A stretch of DNA of 6,780 nucleotides from an uncultured Alphaproteobacteria bacterium (lineage in GTDB: Bacteria > Pseudomonadota > Alphaproteobacteria > Thalassobaculales > Thalassobaculaceae). The notes below the pieces were generated by a model. It had not been told where the DNA came from and did no database searches. It was given only the letters and a program-made list of their open reading frames with translations. The stretch lies in assembly GCA_938028645.1 (NCBI GenBank), contig CALIMD010000331.1, positions 1 to 6,780 of the forward strand, in the 5' to 3' direction. Positions 1-6,248 of this stretch are shown one piece after another; positions within the stretch are counted from its first letter, which is position 1, and each line of letters begins with the position of its first letter. A program made the position numbers and the translations under genes.

Positions 1-165
1 TTTTGTGCAATTGGCAAGCACGATGAAATTGCGAAAAATATTCAACAACGATTTGGTAAAATGGCAGATGTAATCACCACTGGCTTAAATGAAGATTTTC
101 CACCTGATTTAATACAGGATATTCAGGAAATAAAGGGATCGTTCATTGGATTTAATACCGAATAA
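1..165 (+). CDS. Luciferase-like monooxygenase (LLM class, F420-type oxidoreductase), C-terminal fragment
   Basis: Frame 1 is open from the window edge to the TAA at 163-165 and gives the last 54 residues of a protein whose start lies upstream. The tail contains GKHDEIAKNIQQRFGKMADV followed by a short acidic, proline-containing helix. This matches the usual end of luciferase-like (TIM-barrel) flavin or F420 oxidoreductases, where a 'G-x-x-x-E-I/V-A' segment begins the last helices. Family members oxidise or monooxygenate small organic substrates in the cytoplasm using FMNH2 or F420. The cofactor-binding part is outside the window, so FMN versus F420 use cannot be decided. It lies 51 nt upstream of the first acyl-CoA dehydrogenase on the same strand, so co-transcription and a role in the same catabolic pathway are plausible inferences. 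The family call rests on a short tail only. Confidence 0.6.
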   Translation, partial: FCAIGKHDEIAKNIQQRFGKMADVITTGLNEDFPPDLIQDIQEIKGSFIGFNTE

Positions 166-216
166 TCTATATAAAGACTACCTACATCAGCATTATAACG
201 TTTGGGATAATTGGAT

Positions 217-1347
217 ATGAAATTTAGCTTCACTGAGGAACAGGATGAATTCCGTTCAGTGCTAAGGCGTTTCCTCGAGGATAAATCCCCATCTACAGAG
301 GTGCGTCGGTTGATGGCTACCGCTGACGGATGGGAGCGTGAACAATGGGCCAAAATTAATTCAGAACTTGGATTGACCGCTGTTGCAATACCGGAAGCCT
401 ATGGCGGCCATGGTTTTGGTTTATCCGAGCAATGTATTGTATTAGAAGAAATGGGTCGCTCGCTCTTATGTGCCCCCTATTTTGGGTCCGCAGTACTAGC
501 AGCAAGCGCAATCCTTTATGCGGGAACGGAGGAGCAAAAGAACGAACTTCTCCCTGGCATAGCATCAGGCAGCACAGTAGCCACACTCGCTTTCACTGAG
601 GAAAATGGATCGTGGGATAATTCGGGCCTAACTACAATATTTGATAAGAGTAAAAACGAATATAGTATTACAGGTACTAAAAGTTTTGTCTTGGATGGCA
701 CTACAGCCGATCTCATCATTGTACTTGCTAGAACTCCAAACACCAAAAAGGATGAAGGTCTATCGCTATTTGCAGTGGATGGACAAGCTAGTGGGCTCAA
801 GAAAGAGCCATTAAAGTCAGTAGATGAGACGAGAAAGCTCGCTCGAATTCATTTTGATCAAGTTCCTGCAAAACTTTTAGGGGTAGAAGGAAATGCAGCA
901 GGACCAATGAAAAAAACTATGACCCGTTCCATCATCTGTTTGTCTAATGAAATGGTTGGAGGCGCTGATCGTCTCCGCGAAGATGCTCTAGAATATGTAA
1001 AAATGCGAATGCAATTTGGCCGATCCATAGCTAGCTTTCAGGTCACTAAACATAAAGCTACTGATATGCTGGCAGATGTAGAACTCGCTAAATCTGCGGC
1101 TTATTTTGCGGCGGCAGCTTTTGATGAGGAGGACGACGAAACGGAGGAGGCCGCATCCATTGCAAAGGCAGCTTCATCTGAAGCCTACATGCAAACTGCT
1201 ATTCATTCTATTCAAATGCATGGAGGCATCGGTTTCACTTGGGATAATGACACACATTTATGGTTTAAGAGAGCAAAAAGTTCCGAAGTGTTTCTTGGAG
1301 ACCCAGCACACCACCACGAAAAAATGATGACTATTTGGGACGCTTGA
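217..1347 (+). CDS. Acyl-CoA dehydrogenase, small (non-catalytic) subunit of a heteromeric pair
   Basis: A 376-residue ACAD-family protein. The N-terminal helical domain starts MKFSFTEEQDEFRSVLRRFL, with the YGGHGFG element near residues 62-68. The C-terminal helical domain carries RMQFGRSIASFQ (264-275) and QMHGGIGFTWDND (333-345), which in this family contact the FAD of the neighbouring subunit. The middle beta domain is degenerate: where active ACADs have SEPGxGSD, this protein reads FTEENGSWD (126-134). The helix-G position of the catalytic glutamate in isovaleryl-CoA-type enzymes is a serine (about 238). I infer a structural/FAD-completing subunit for the large subunit encoded 11 nt downstream, as in FadE17/FadE18-type or ChsE pairs. 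An acidic run (DEEDDETEE, 303-311) is unusual. ATG 217 is preferred over TTG 211, because GGGA at 204-207 is spaced for the ATG and family members begin at this M-K/D-F motif. Substrate unknown. Confidence 0.9.
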   Translation: MKFSFTEEQDEFRSVLRRFLEDKSPSTEVRRLMATADGWEREQWAKINSELGLTAVAIPEAYGGHGFGLSEQCIVLEEMGRSLLCAPYFGSAVLAASAILYAGTEEQKNELLPGIASGSTVATLAFTEENGSWDNSGLTTIFDKSKNEYSITGTKSFVLDGTTADLIIVLARTPNTKKDEGLSLFAVDGQASGLKKEPLKSVDETRKLARIHFDQVPAKLLGVEGNAAGPMKKTMTRSIICLSNEMVGGADRLREDALEYVKMRMQFGRSIASFQVTKHKATDMLADVELAKSAAYFAAAAFDEEDDETEEAASIAKAASSEAYMQTAIHSIQMHGGIGFTWDNDTHLWFKRAKSSEVFLGDPAHHHEKMMTIWDA

Positions 1348-1348
1348 T

Positions 1349-1355
1349 AGGAAAG
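1349..1355 (+). promoter_or_regulatory. Ribosome binding site deciding the start of the first large ACAD subunit
   Basis: AGGAAAG lies just upstream of ATG 1359, with the AGGA core 6 nt from the start. It overlaps the region just after the preceding stop codon (1345-1347). It supports ATG 1359 over the in-frame TTG at 1335, which would overlap the upstream gene and add eight residues (MGRLIGKK) that do not look like an ACAD N-terminus. Confidence 0.65.
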
Positions 1356-1358
1356 AAA

Positions 1359-2615
1359 ATGACAGAATATACAGAAGATTACGTGCGCAAAGAGGCACGA
1401 ACATGGTTGGAGAACAACTGGGATCCAAATTTAGATCTTTTTGAATGGCGAAATAAATTAGCAGATTCCGGTTGGGGGTTGCCAAATTGGCCCTCCAATT
1501 GGTATGGGCGAGACCTACCCGTTGGTTTAGTTCCGATTGTGGAGGAAGAATTTCAACGCATTGGTGCACTTCCCATTCCCAAGTCTGGGATCCGTATGTT
1601 AGCTGCAGCGACAATACTAAATCACGGTACTGAAATGCATAAAGAGAAGTTCCTAAGACGCATCGTTACTGGGGAAGATGTATGGTGCCAACTTTTCAGC
1701 GAGCCCGGCAGTGGTTCCGATTTAGCAGGGGCAACCACAAAGGCTGTGATGGTAGGCAATAAATGGGTTGTAAATGGGCAAAAAGTATGGACCACAAGCG
1801 CACATAAAGCGCATTGGGGTTTGCTCTTAGCACGAACCGATATGGATGCAACCAAACATGATGGGCTATCCTATTTCATTATTGATATGAAACAACCTGG
1901 TGTTGAAACGCAGCCACTGAAGCAAATGAATGGCTATGCATCCTTTAACCAAGTATTCCTAACAGATGCAGAAGTTCTTCCCGATTTTCAAGTTTCTGAG
2001 TTAGGGGATGGCTGGAAAGTCGCTACAACAACTTTAATGCATGAGAGAAGAGCTGCTGACTCATTAAGAGCGTGGGGACAGGTCCCCAGTAGTGAGGGAC
2101 CAATATATGACCAAGAACGCGCCGAAATAGAGACAACAATGGCGCCATACAAGTGGTATCCTCAAAGGGCTGGTCGTGTCGACCTTATAATGCAAAGGGC
2201 GAAAGAAACCGGCGCTATCAAGGATCCTGCCGTCCGCCAGGAAATCGCAAAACTAATGACATTACACAAGTCAGCAGAATGGACGGCACGAAGAGCCCGT
2301 TCTGCTCAAGAACAGGGGAAACCCCAAGGCCCGGAAGGTTCATTAGGAAAACTAGCCGCTAGTAATGTTGCAAGGGCTGCCGCTAAAGTTCACACAATGA
2401 TTTCAGGGGCCCACTCGATGTTAAGTGGCGATGACAGTCCAGAAAATGGAACCGTTGCAGAAGTCTTAATTTCTTTCCCAGCTTCCTCAATCGCTGGCGG
2501 GACGGATGAAATTCAAAAAAACATCATATCGGAGCGGGTTCTGGATATGCCTAAGGAAACTCGTTTTGATGCGGGAAAACCATTTAAAGACATACCAAGG
2601 AACACCATTTCGTAA
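1359..2615 (+). CDS. Acyl-CoA dehydrogenase, large (catalytic) subunit, FadE17-like
   Basis: A 418-residue ACAD, somewhat longer than the usual 380-400. Visible motifs are PNWPSNWYGRD (42-52), CQLFSEPGSGSD (110-121, flavin/substrate binding), NGQKVWTTS (139-147) and an ER motif in LMHERRAAD, with E229 at the helix-G catalytic-base position used by isovaleryl-CoA-type ACADs. At the medium-chain-ACAD catalytic position (the E of YEGT) it has glycine: IAGGTDEIQKN, 378-388. RxQFG and QxxGGxG, needed to hold a partner's FAD, are absent. After helix G there is an extra stretch (about 236-275, including APYKWYPQR) before the C-terminal helices resume. I infer that it binds acyl-CoA and FAD, supplies the base, and pairs with the preceding small subunit. 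The chemistry would be alpha,beta-dehydrogenation of an acyl-CoA, electrons passing to electron-transfer flavoprotein. Substrate unknown; a bulky acyl chain is likely by analogy. Confidence 0.92.
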   Translation: MTEYTEDYVRKEARTWLENNWDPNLDLFEWRNKLADSGWGLPNWPSNWYGRDLPVGLVPIVEEEFQRIGALPIPKSGIRMLAAATILNHGTEMHKEKFLRRIVTGEDVWCQLFSEPGSGSDLAGATTKAVMVGNKWVVNGQKVWTTSAHKAHWGLLLARTDMDATKHDGLSYFIIDMKQPGVETQPLKQMNGYASFNQVFLTDAEVLPDFQVSELGDGWKVATTTLMHERRAADSLRAWGQVPSSEGPIYDQERAEIETTMAPYKWYPQRAGRVDLIMQRAKETGAIKDPAVRQEIAKLMTLHKSAEWTARRARSAQEQGKPQGPEGSLGKLAASNVARAAAKVHTMISGAHSMLSGDDSPENGTVAEVLISFPASSIAGGTDEIQKNIISERVLDMPKETRFDAGKPFKDIPRNTIS

Positions 2616-2623
2616 CAATAAAT

Positions 2624-2629
2624 AAGGAA
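2624..2629 (+). promoter_or_regulatory. Ribosome binding site of the second large ACAD subunit
   Basis: AAGGAA lies 9 nt before ATG 2639. A second ATG at 2634 sits closer but is out of frame and opens only a 16-codon reading frame (stop around 2685), so 2639 is the real start. The N-terminus MELAFSSEEIVFRDEIRAF fits PimC-type large subunits. Confidence 0.6.
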
Positions 2630-2638
2630 TAAAATGCC

Positions 2639-3841
2639 ATGGAACTTGCTTTCTCCTCTGAGGAAATTGTTTTTAGAGATGAGATAAGAGCATTCATTGC
2701 TGAAAAATTACCAGAGTCCGCTCGTAAAAATGGTGGACGATGGCCTCATTGGAGCAAAGAAGATGTTGTCACCTGGCAGCGAATACTCAACGAAAAAGGT
2801 TGGGCGGTTCCACATTGGCCAGTCGAATATGGAGGAACTAACTGGACCGCAGTCCAACGCTACATTTTTATTGAGGAATTGCTCAGGACCCCTACACCTG
2901 AACCTTTATCGTTTAACGTTAATATGGTTGGCCCTGTAATCTGTACTTTTGGCAATGACGGACAAAAGAAATACTTTCTCCCTAAATTACGAAATCTCGA
3001 TATATGGTTCTGTCAGGGGTTTTCTGAGCCTGGGGCAGGTTCCGATTTGGCCTCTTTAAAAACATCCGCTGTCAAAGACGGTGACGAGTACGTGGTAAAT
3101 GGTCAGAAAATATGGACGTCTCAAGCGCACAATGCAGACTGGATTTTTGCTTTGGTGCGCACAAACCCGAATGCGGCCAAACCACAAATGGGGATTTCTT
3201 TTTTATTGATTGATATGAAGTCAGAGGGAGTCACTGTCCGAGGGATCGAAACAATTGATGAGAGCAGACATGTTAATGAAGTTTTTTTCGACAATGTGCG
3301 CGTCCCTTTATCTAATATTGTTGGAGAAGAGAATAAGGGTTGGGATTATGCAAAATTTTTACTTGGTAATGAAAGAACCGGAATCGCTCGGGTTGGCCTT
3401 TCTAGAGAACGCCTAGGCAGAGCAAAAAAACTAGCGGCGAAATTACCCAGTTTCAACGGCCCCTTAGCAGACGACCCACAATTTAAGCGAAAATGTGCCA
3501 CGGTTGAAATGCAGCTAAAAAGTTTAGAAATTACCATTATGCGAATAATAGATAGACAGCGCAGACGGAACGACTCTACGCCTGACCCTGCCACATCGAT
3601 GCTTAAATTAAGAGGCGCGGAGATTCAGCAAACGACCGCCGAGTTACTCGCAGACGTCGCCGGGCCAATGGTGGCTCCTACAGGACAGATACGCGCTGCT
3701 TACGAGGGCGACTTCCCAGCAGAACTCGAGGAGACACTCGGAATAATTCCACACTATTTCAATTCCAGAGCGGCGACGATATATGGAGGATCAAATGAGA
3801 TCCAACGTAATATCATCTCTAAAGGTATTCTGGGGCTTTAA
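2639..3841 (+). CDS. Acyl-CoA dehydrogenase, large (catalytic) subunit, PimC-like
   Basis: A 400-residue ACAD with the pattern of proteins annotated as pimeloyl-CoA dehydrogenase large subunit. Motifs are WAVPHWPVEYGGTNW (55-69), FCQGFSEPGAGSDLASL (124-140), NGQKIWTSQAHNADW (154-168), EENKGWDYAKFLLGNERTG (230-248) with putative catalytic E245, and IYGGSNEIQRNII (381-393). In the last motif glycine occupies the position of the medium-chain-ACAD glutamate. RxQFG and QxxGGxG are missing from the C-terminal domain, so it cannot complete a partner FAD site by itself. The next gene starts 1 nt after its stop and encodes the matching small subunit, so the two are probably translationally coupled and form an alpha2beta2 enzyme. 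PimC acts in beta-oxidation of dicarboxylic (pimeloyl) CoA esters in Rhodopseudomonas palustris. Here that substrate is a family analogy only; steroid or terpenoid side-chain acyl-CoAs are equally possible. Confidence 0.92.
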   Translation: MELAFSSEEIVFRDEIRAFIAEKLPESARKNGGRWPHWSKEDVVTWQRILNEKGWAVPHWPVEYGGTNWTAVQRYIFIEELLRTPTPEPLSFNVNMVGPVICTFGNDGQKKYFLPKLRNLDIWFCQGFSEPGAGSDLASLKTSAVKDGDEYVVNGQKIWTSQAHNADWIFALVRTNPNAAKPQMGISFLLIDMKSEGVTVRGIETIDESRHVNEVFFDNVRVPLSNIVGEENKGWDYAKFLLGNERTGIARVGLSRERLGRAKKLAAKLPSFNGPLADDPQFKRKCATVEMQLKSLEITIMRIIDRQRRRNDSTPDPATSMLKLRGAEIQQTTAELLADVAGPMVAPTGQIRAAYEGDFPAELEETLGIIPHYFNSRAATIYGGSNEIQRNIISKGILGL

Positions 3842-3842
3842 A

Positions 3843-4985
3843 ATGGATTTTGAACTCTCTAATGAGCAACAACTTCTGAAAGATAGCGTAAGCCGACTGA
3901 TTGCCGATAACTATGATTTACAAAAGCGCGGAGCAATAATTAAAAGTGCCGATGGTTACAGCAAGACAGTATGGAAACAATTAGCCGATTTAGGATTATT
4001 GGGACTTTCCTTCTCCAGTAACTATGGTGGTTTTGATGGTGGACCAGTAGAACAAATGATTATTCTGGAAGCTTTTGGCACTGGCCTCTTAATTGAGCCG
4101 TATCTTGCGACTATCGTTCTTAGTGGAACTGCAATTCAGTCTGCAGCTGATGAAAATAAAAAGTCTGAACTGTTAAGTGCAATTTCTAATGGCGATCACC
4201 TCATGGCTTTTGCTCATAGTGAACGACTATCACGATACCAATTAAGCCAGGTGGAAACTAGGGCTCAATTAAAAAATGGAAATTGGATTTTAAATGGAGA
4301 GAAAACTACTGTTCTCCATGGAGGTATAGCCGATACTATAATCGTAACCGCTCGAACAAAAGGAAGCGATAGAAGTACCGACGGTATTAGCCTCTTTTTG
4401 GTACCTGCAAAAACAAAAGGTATTACTATTAACAGTTACCCAACGATTGATGGTATGCAGGCAGCAGATATAAAGTTATCCAATGTGTCTGTTCCCCAAA
4501 ATGCCTTGCTCGGCGAATGCGACAAGGGATTTTTAATTATTGAAAACATAGAGCAACACGGAATAGCAGCAGTAGCCGCTGAGTCGGTAGGTGCGATGCA
4601 ATGTGTATTAGATATGACCGTTGATTATTTAAAGACTAGAACTCAATTTGGGCGTCCTATTGGCGATTTCCAGGTTTTACAACATCGTGCAGCAGACATG
4701 TATGTAGCGGTAGAAGAAGCACGCAGCATCGCGATATATGCGGCAATGATGACGACGGAAAAAGATACTGAAAAACGGCGCCATGCGATGGCAACGACTA
4801 AAGCGCAAATTGGGATCTCATGCCGAGAGGTAGGGCAAGGTGGCGTTCAATTACATGGGGGAATTGGTATTACCGAGGAATATGCCATCGGGCATTATTT
4901 TAAAAGACTATCGATGATCGAACGTCAATTTGGAGATGTTGAGCATCACATGACAACATTATCAATGATGGATTCTCCAGATTAA
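3843..4985 (+). CDS. Acyl-CoA dehydrogenase, small subunit, PimD-like
   Basis: A 380-residue partner of the preceding gene. It begins MDFELSNEQQLLKDSVSRLI and continues with YGGFDGGPVEQMI (61-73), both typical of PimD-type subunits. The FAD-completing motifs RTQFGRPIGDFQVLQHRAAD (266-285) and QLHGGIGITEEY (336-347) are intact. The beta-domain motif is eroded (FAHSERLSRYQL, 123-134, in place of SEPGxGSD), although NGEKTTVLHGGIADT (151-165) is kept. The helix-G glutamate position is glycine (about 240), so it should not be catalytic alone. I infer that it supplies half of the FAD site to the large subunit. ATG 3843 follows the upstream TAA by a single base. An in-frame ATG at 3783 would overlap the previous gene by 59 nt and add 20 residues foreign to the family, so I reject it. 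The ribosome site is weak (GGGG, 3832-3835), consistent with coupling to upstream translation. It is the last gene of the plus-strand block. Confidence 0.92.
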   Translation: MDFELSNEQQLLKDSVSRLIADNYDLQKRGAIIKSADGYSKTVWKQLADLGLLGLSFSSNYGGFDGGPVEQMIILEAFGTGLLIEPYLATIVLSGTAIQSAADENKKSELLSAISNGDHLMAFAHSERLSRYQLSQVETRAQLKNGNWILNGEKTTVLHGGIADTIIVTARTKGSDRSTDGISLFLVPAKTKGITINSYPTIDGMQAADIKLSNVSVPQNALLGECDKGFLIIENIEQHGIAAVAAESVGAMQCVLDMTVDYLKTRTQFGRPIGDFQVLQHRAADMYVAVEEARSIAIYAAMMTTEKDTEKRRHAMATTKAQIGISCREVGQGGVQLHGGIGITEEYAIGHYFKRLSMIERQFGDVEHHMTTLSMMDSPD

Positions 4986-5007
4986 AATGCTAAATCAAAT
5001 GTTTAAT

Positions 5008-6243
5008 TTACGGACGTGCCTTCCAGGCCGCAAGCAGAGATAAGAATGCCATTATTGGGATCCCTGCTACGACAATGATGACTAGATCATAGCCACCAGT
5101 TTCCCAAAGTATAGAAGCACTAGTTGGAGAAAATGCTGATCCCGCCATAAAACCGATCGCCAATAAGCCCGCTATTGTTCCGAAATCCTTGCGTCCCAAT
5201 AATTCTGAGATGACTGTCGGTCTTATAATGCTCAGCACCCCGTAGCCACCACCTTGGAAAAGAACAAATGGAATAATAAATAAAGGCGAAAAACTAGAGA
5301 ACAACAAGGCGCATCCAGCAATGAATGCCGAGGCAAAGCAAGCACAACAAATCGTAAACACCGAAACATATTTTTCAAATGCAAGCATTATCAATCTGCC
5401 TGTTACTTGCATTGGGCCAATCATAGATGCGGCTAGTACAGCAAAACTTTCTGACAATCCGCGGTCATCAAGTATGGGCCGCATGTGGCTTATCACCATC
5501 CCATGATTAAATGCGAGTAAAAAGAAGGTTAGGCCCAGGAGCCAAAATGTCGGCGCTTTAGTAACCACCATTGCTTTACGAATATTGGGTGTAGGTTTTG
5601 GGGCCCTGTAAGAAGCTTCTTGGTCCGCATGATGACACCCGTAGAGTATCAGTGGAATGCAAACTGTTATTATTACTACTGCAAAACAAATTACGGTTAT
5701 TCGCCAATCGAAAAGTTGCGTTAGAAGATGCGCACTTGGAAATGACACGGTGCCTGCAAAACCAGCTGCGAGCGTGACAATCGTTATCGCCCTTTTAGCC
5801 TTCTCGCCCATACTATACGTAATTATGGCAAAGCATGCTTCATAAAGTGAACCAGCCATGGCGATCCCAATACCAAACCAGATCGCATAGAATTGCCATA
5901 TTTCAGTTGATTGAGATAACAAAATCAAAAGAATAGCCGCCGCTGCAGCACCGCCAGCAAAAATGACTTTACCATAGCCAAAGTCAATCAATCGTCCAAC
6001 TATCGGGGCGGTAACAGCCGACACTATAAGAGCAAGTGTGAAAGCACCGGTTAATGCTGTTTTAGAAAAACCCAAGTCTGCTTCCCACGTCGGCAACAAA
6101 GCCGGGAACGAATAATAGTACGCCGCCCAAACCAGTGTTTCTGCTATGGCAAACGGCCAAACAATTTTTCTAAAGATCTTCTTTTGCTGAATTTGATCTT
6201 CCGAAGTTTGCTCTATTTCCTCGGTTTGATTTTTAGGAGACAA
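5008..6243 (-). CDS. Major facilitator superfamily (MFS) transporter
   Basis: A 411-residue integral membrane protein with about twelve hydrophobic segments: near residues 27-51, 61-81, 93-110, 115-140, 152-174, 181-201, then 231-252, 263-284, 291-316, 320-345, 352-374 and 386-407. They are split by a cytoplasmic loop at about 202-228. The loop after TM2 carries MFS motif A as GRLIDFGYGK (83-92). The TM4-TM5 region has MAGSLYEACFAI (129-140) and a basic EKAKRA loop, a pattern seen in many proteobacterial MFS_1 porters of unknown substrate. The first 20 residues are hydrophilic and Q/E-rich. It probably moves a small organic solute across the inner membrane. The substrate is not readable; a link to the adjacent aminotransferase (an amino or keto acid) is a guess. 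The start is TTG 6243, the only conventional start codon upstream of TM1: the next upstream stop in frame is 15 nt away and no ATG occurs before about residue 129. Confidence 0.88.
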   Translation of the reverse strand: MSPKNQTEEIEQTSEDQIQQKKIFRKIVWPFAIAETLVWAAYYYSFPALLPTWEADLGFSKTALTGAFTLALIVSAVTAPIVGRLIDFGYGKVIFAGGAAAAAILLILLSQSTEIWQFYAIWFGIGIAMAGSLYEACFAIITYSMGEKAKRAITIVTLAAGFAGTVSFPSAHLLTQLFDWRITVICFAVVIITVCIPLILYGCHHADQEASYRAPKPTPNIRKAMVVTKAPTFWLLGLTFFLLAFNHGMVISHMRPILDDRGLSESFAVLAASMIGPMQVTGRLIMLAFEKYVSVFTICCACFASAFIAGCALLFSSFSPLFIIPFVLFQGGGYGVLSIIRPTVISELLGRKDFGTIAGLLAIGFMAGSAFSPTSASILWETGGYDLVIIVVAGIPIMAFLSLLAAWKARP

Positions 6244-6248
6244 AAGAA

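Noticed and set aside
145..216. Possible sigma70-like promoter (TTGGAT, 16-nt spacer, TATATA) before the first ACAD
   Set aside because: The -35 element matches only three consensus positions, and AT-rich DNA gives such matches by chance. The 51-nt gap is also compatible with read-through from the upstream gene.
1258..1614. 118-codon open frame on the minus strand across the junction of the first two ACAD genes
   Set aside because: It lies antisense to two well-supported ACAD genes, has no recognisable motif, and its composition is what a mirrored coding frame would give.
2634..2687. Small ORF from ATG 2634 overlapping the start of the second large subunit
   Set aside because: Only 16 codons, out of frame with the gene and without recognisable content. 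The AAGGAA site also serves ATG 2639, which gives the conserved N-terminus.
217..4985. Small and large ACADs as decaying pseudogenes, because each lacks classic motifs
   Set aside because: All four frames are full length without frameshifts, and the missing motifs are complementary within each adjacent pair. That is the pattern of functional heteromeric ACADs, not decay.
2639..4985. Naming the second pair pimC/pimD with pimeloyl-CoA as substrate
   Set aside because: The family resemblance is strong, but no other pim genes are in view and this family is widely used for other acyl-CoAs, so symbols would overstate the evidence.
4980..5010. Inverted repeat ATTAAA / TTTAAT (4981-4986 and 5002-5007) at the convergent junction as a bidirectional terminator
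   Set aside because: The stem is only 6 A/T pairs with a 15-nt loop and no GC core, too weak for an intrinsic terminator. A nearby GCCT-TCC-AGGC hairpin (about 5018-5028) is only 4 bp and has no T-run. How transcription ends here is unresolved.
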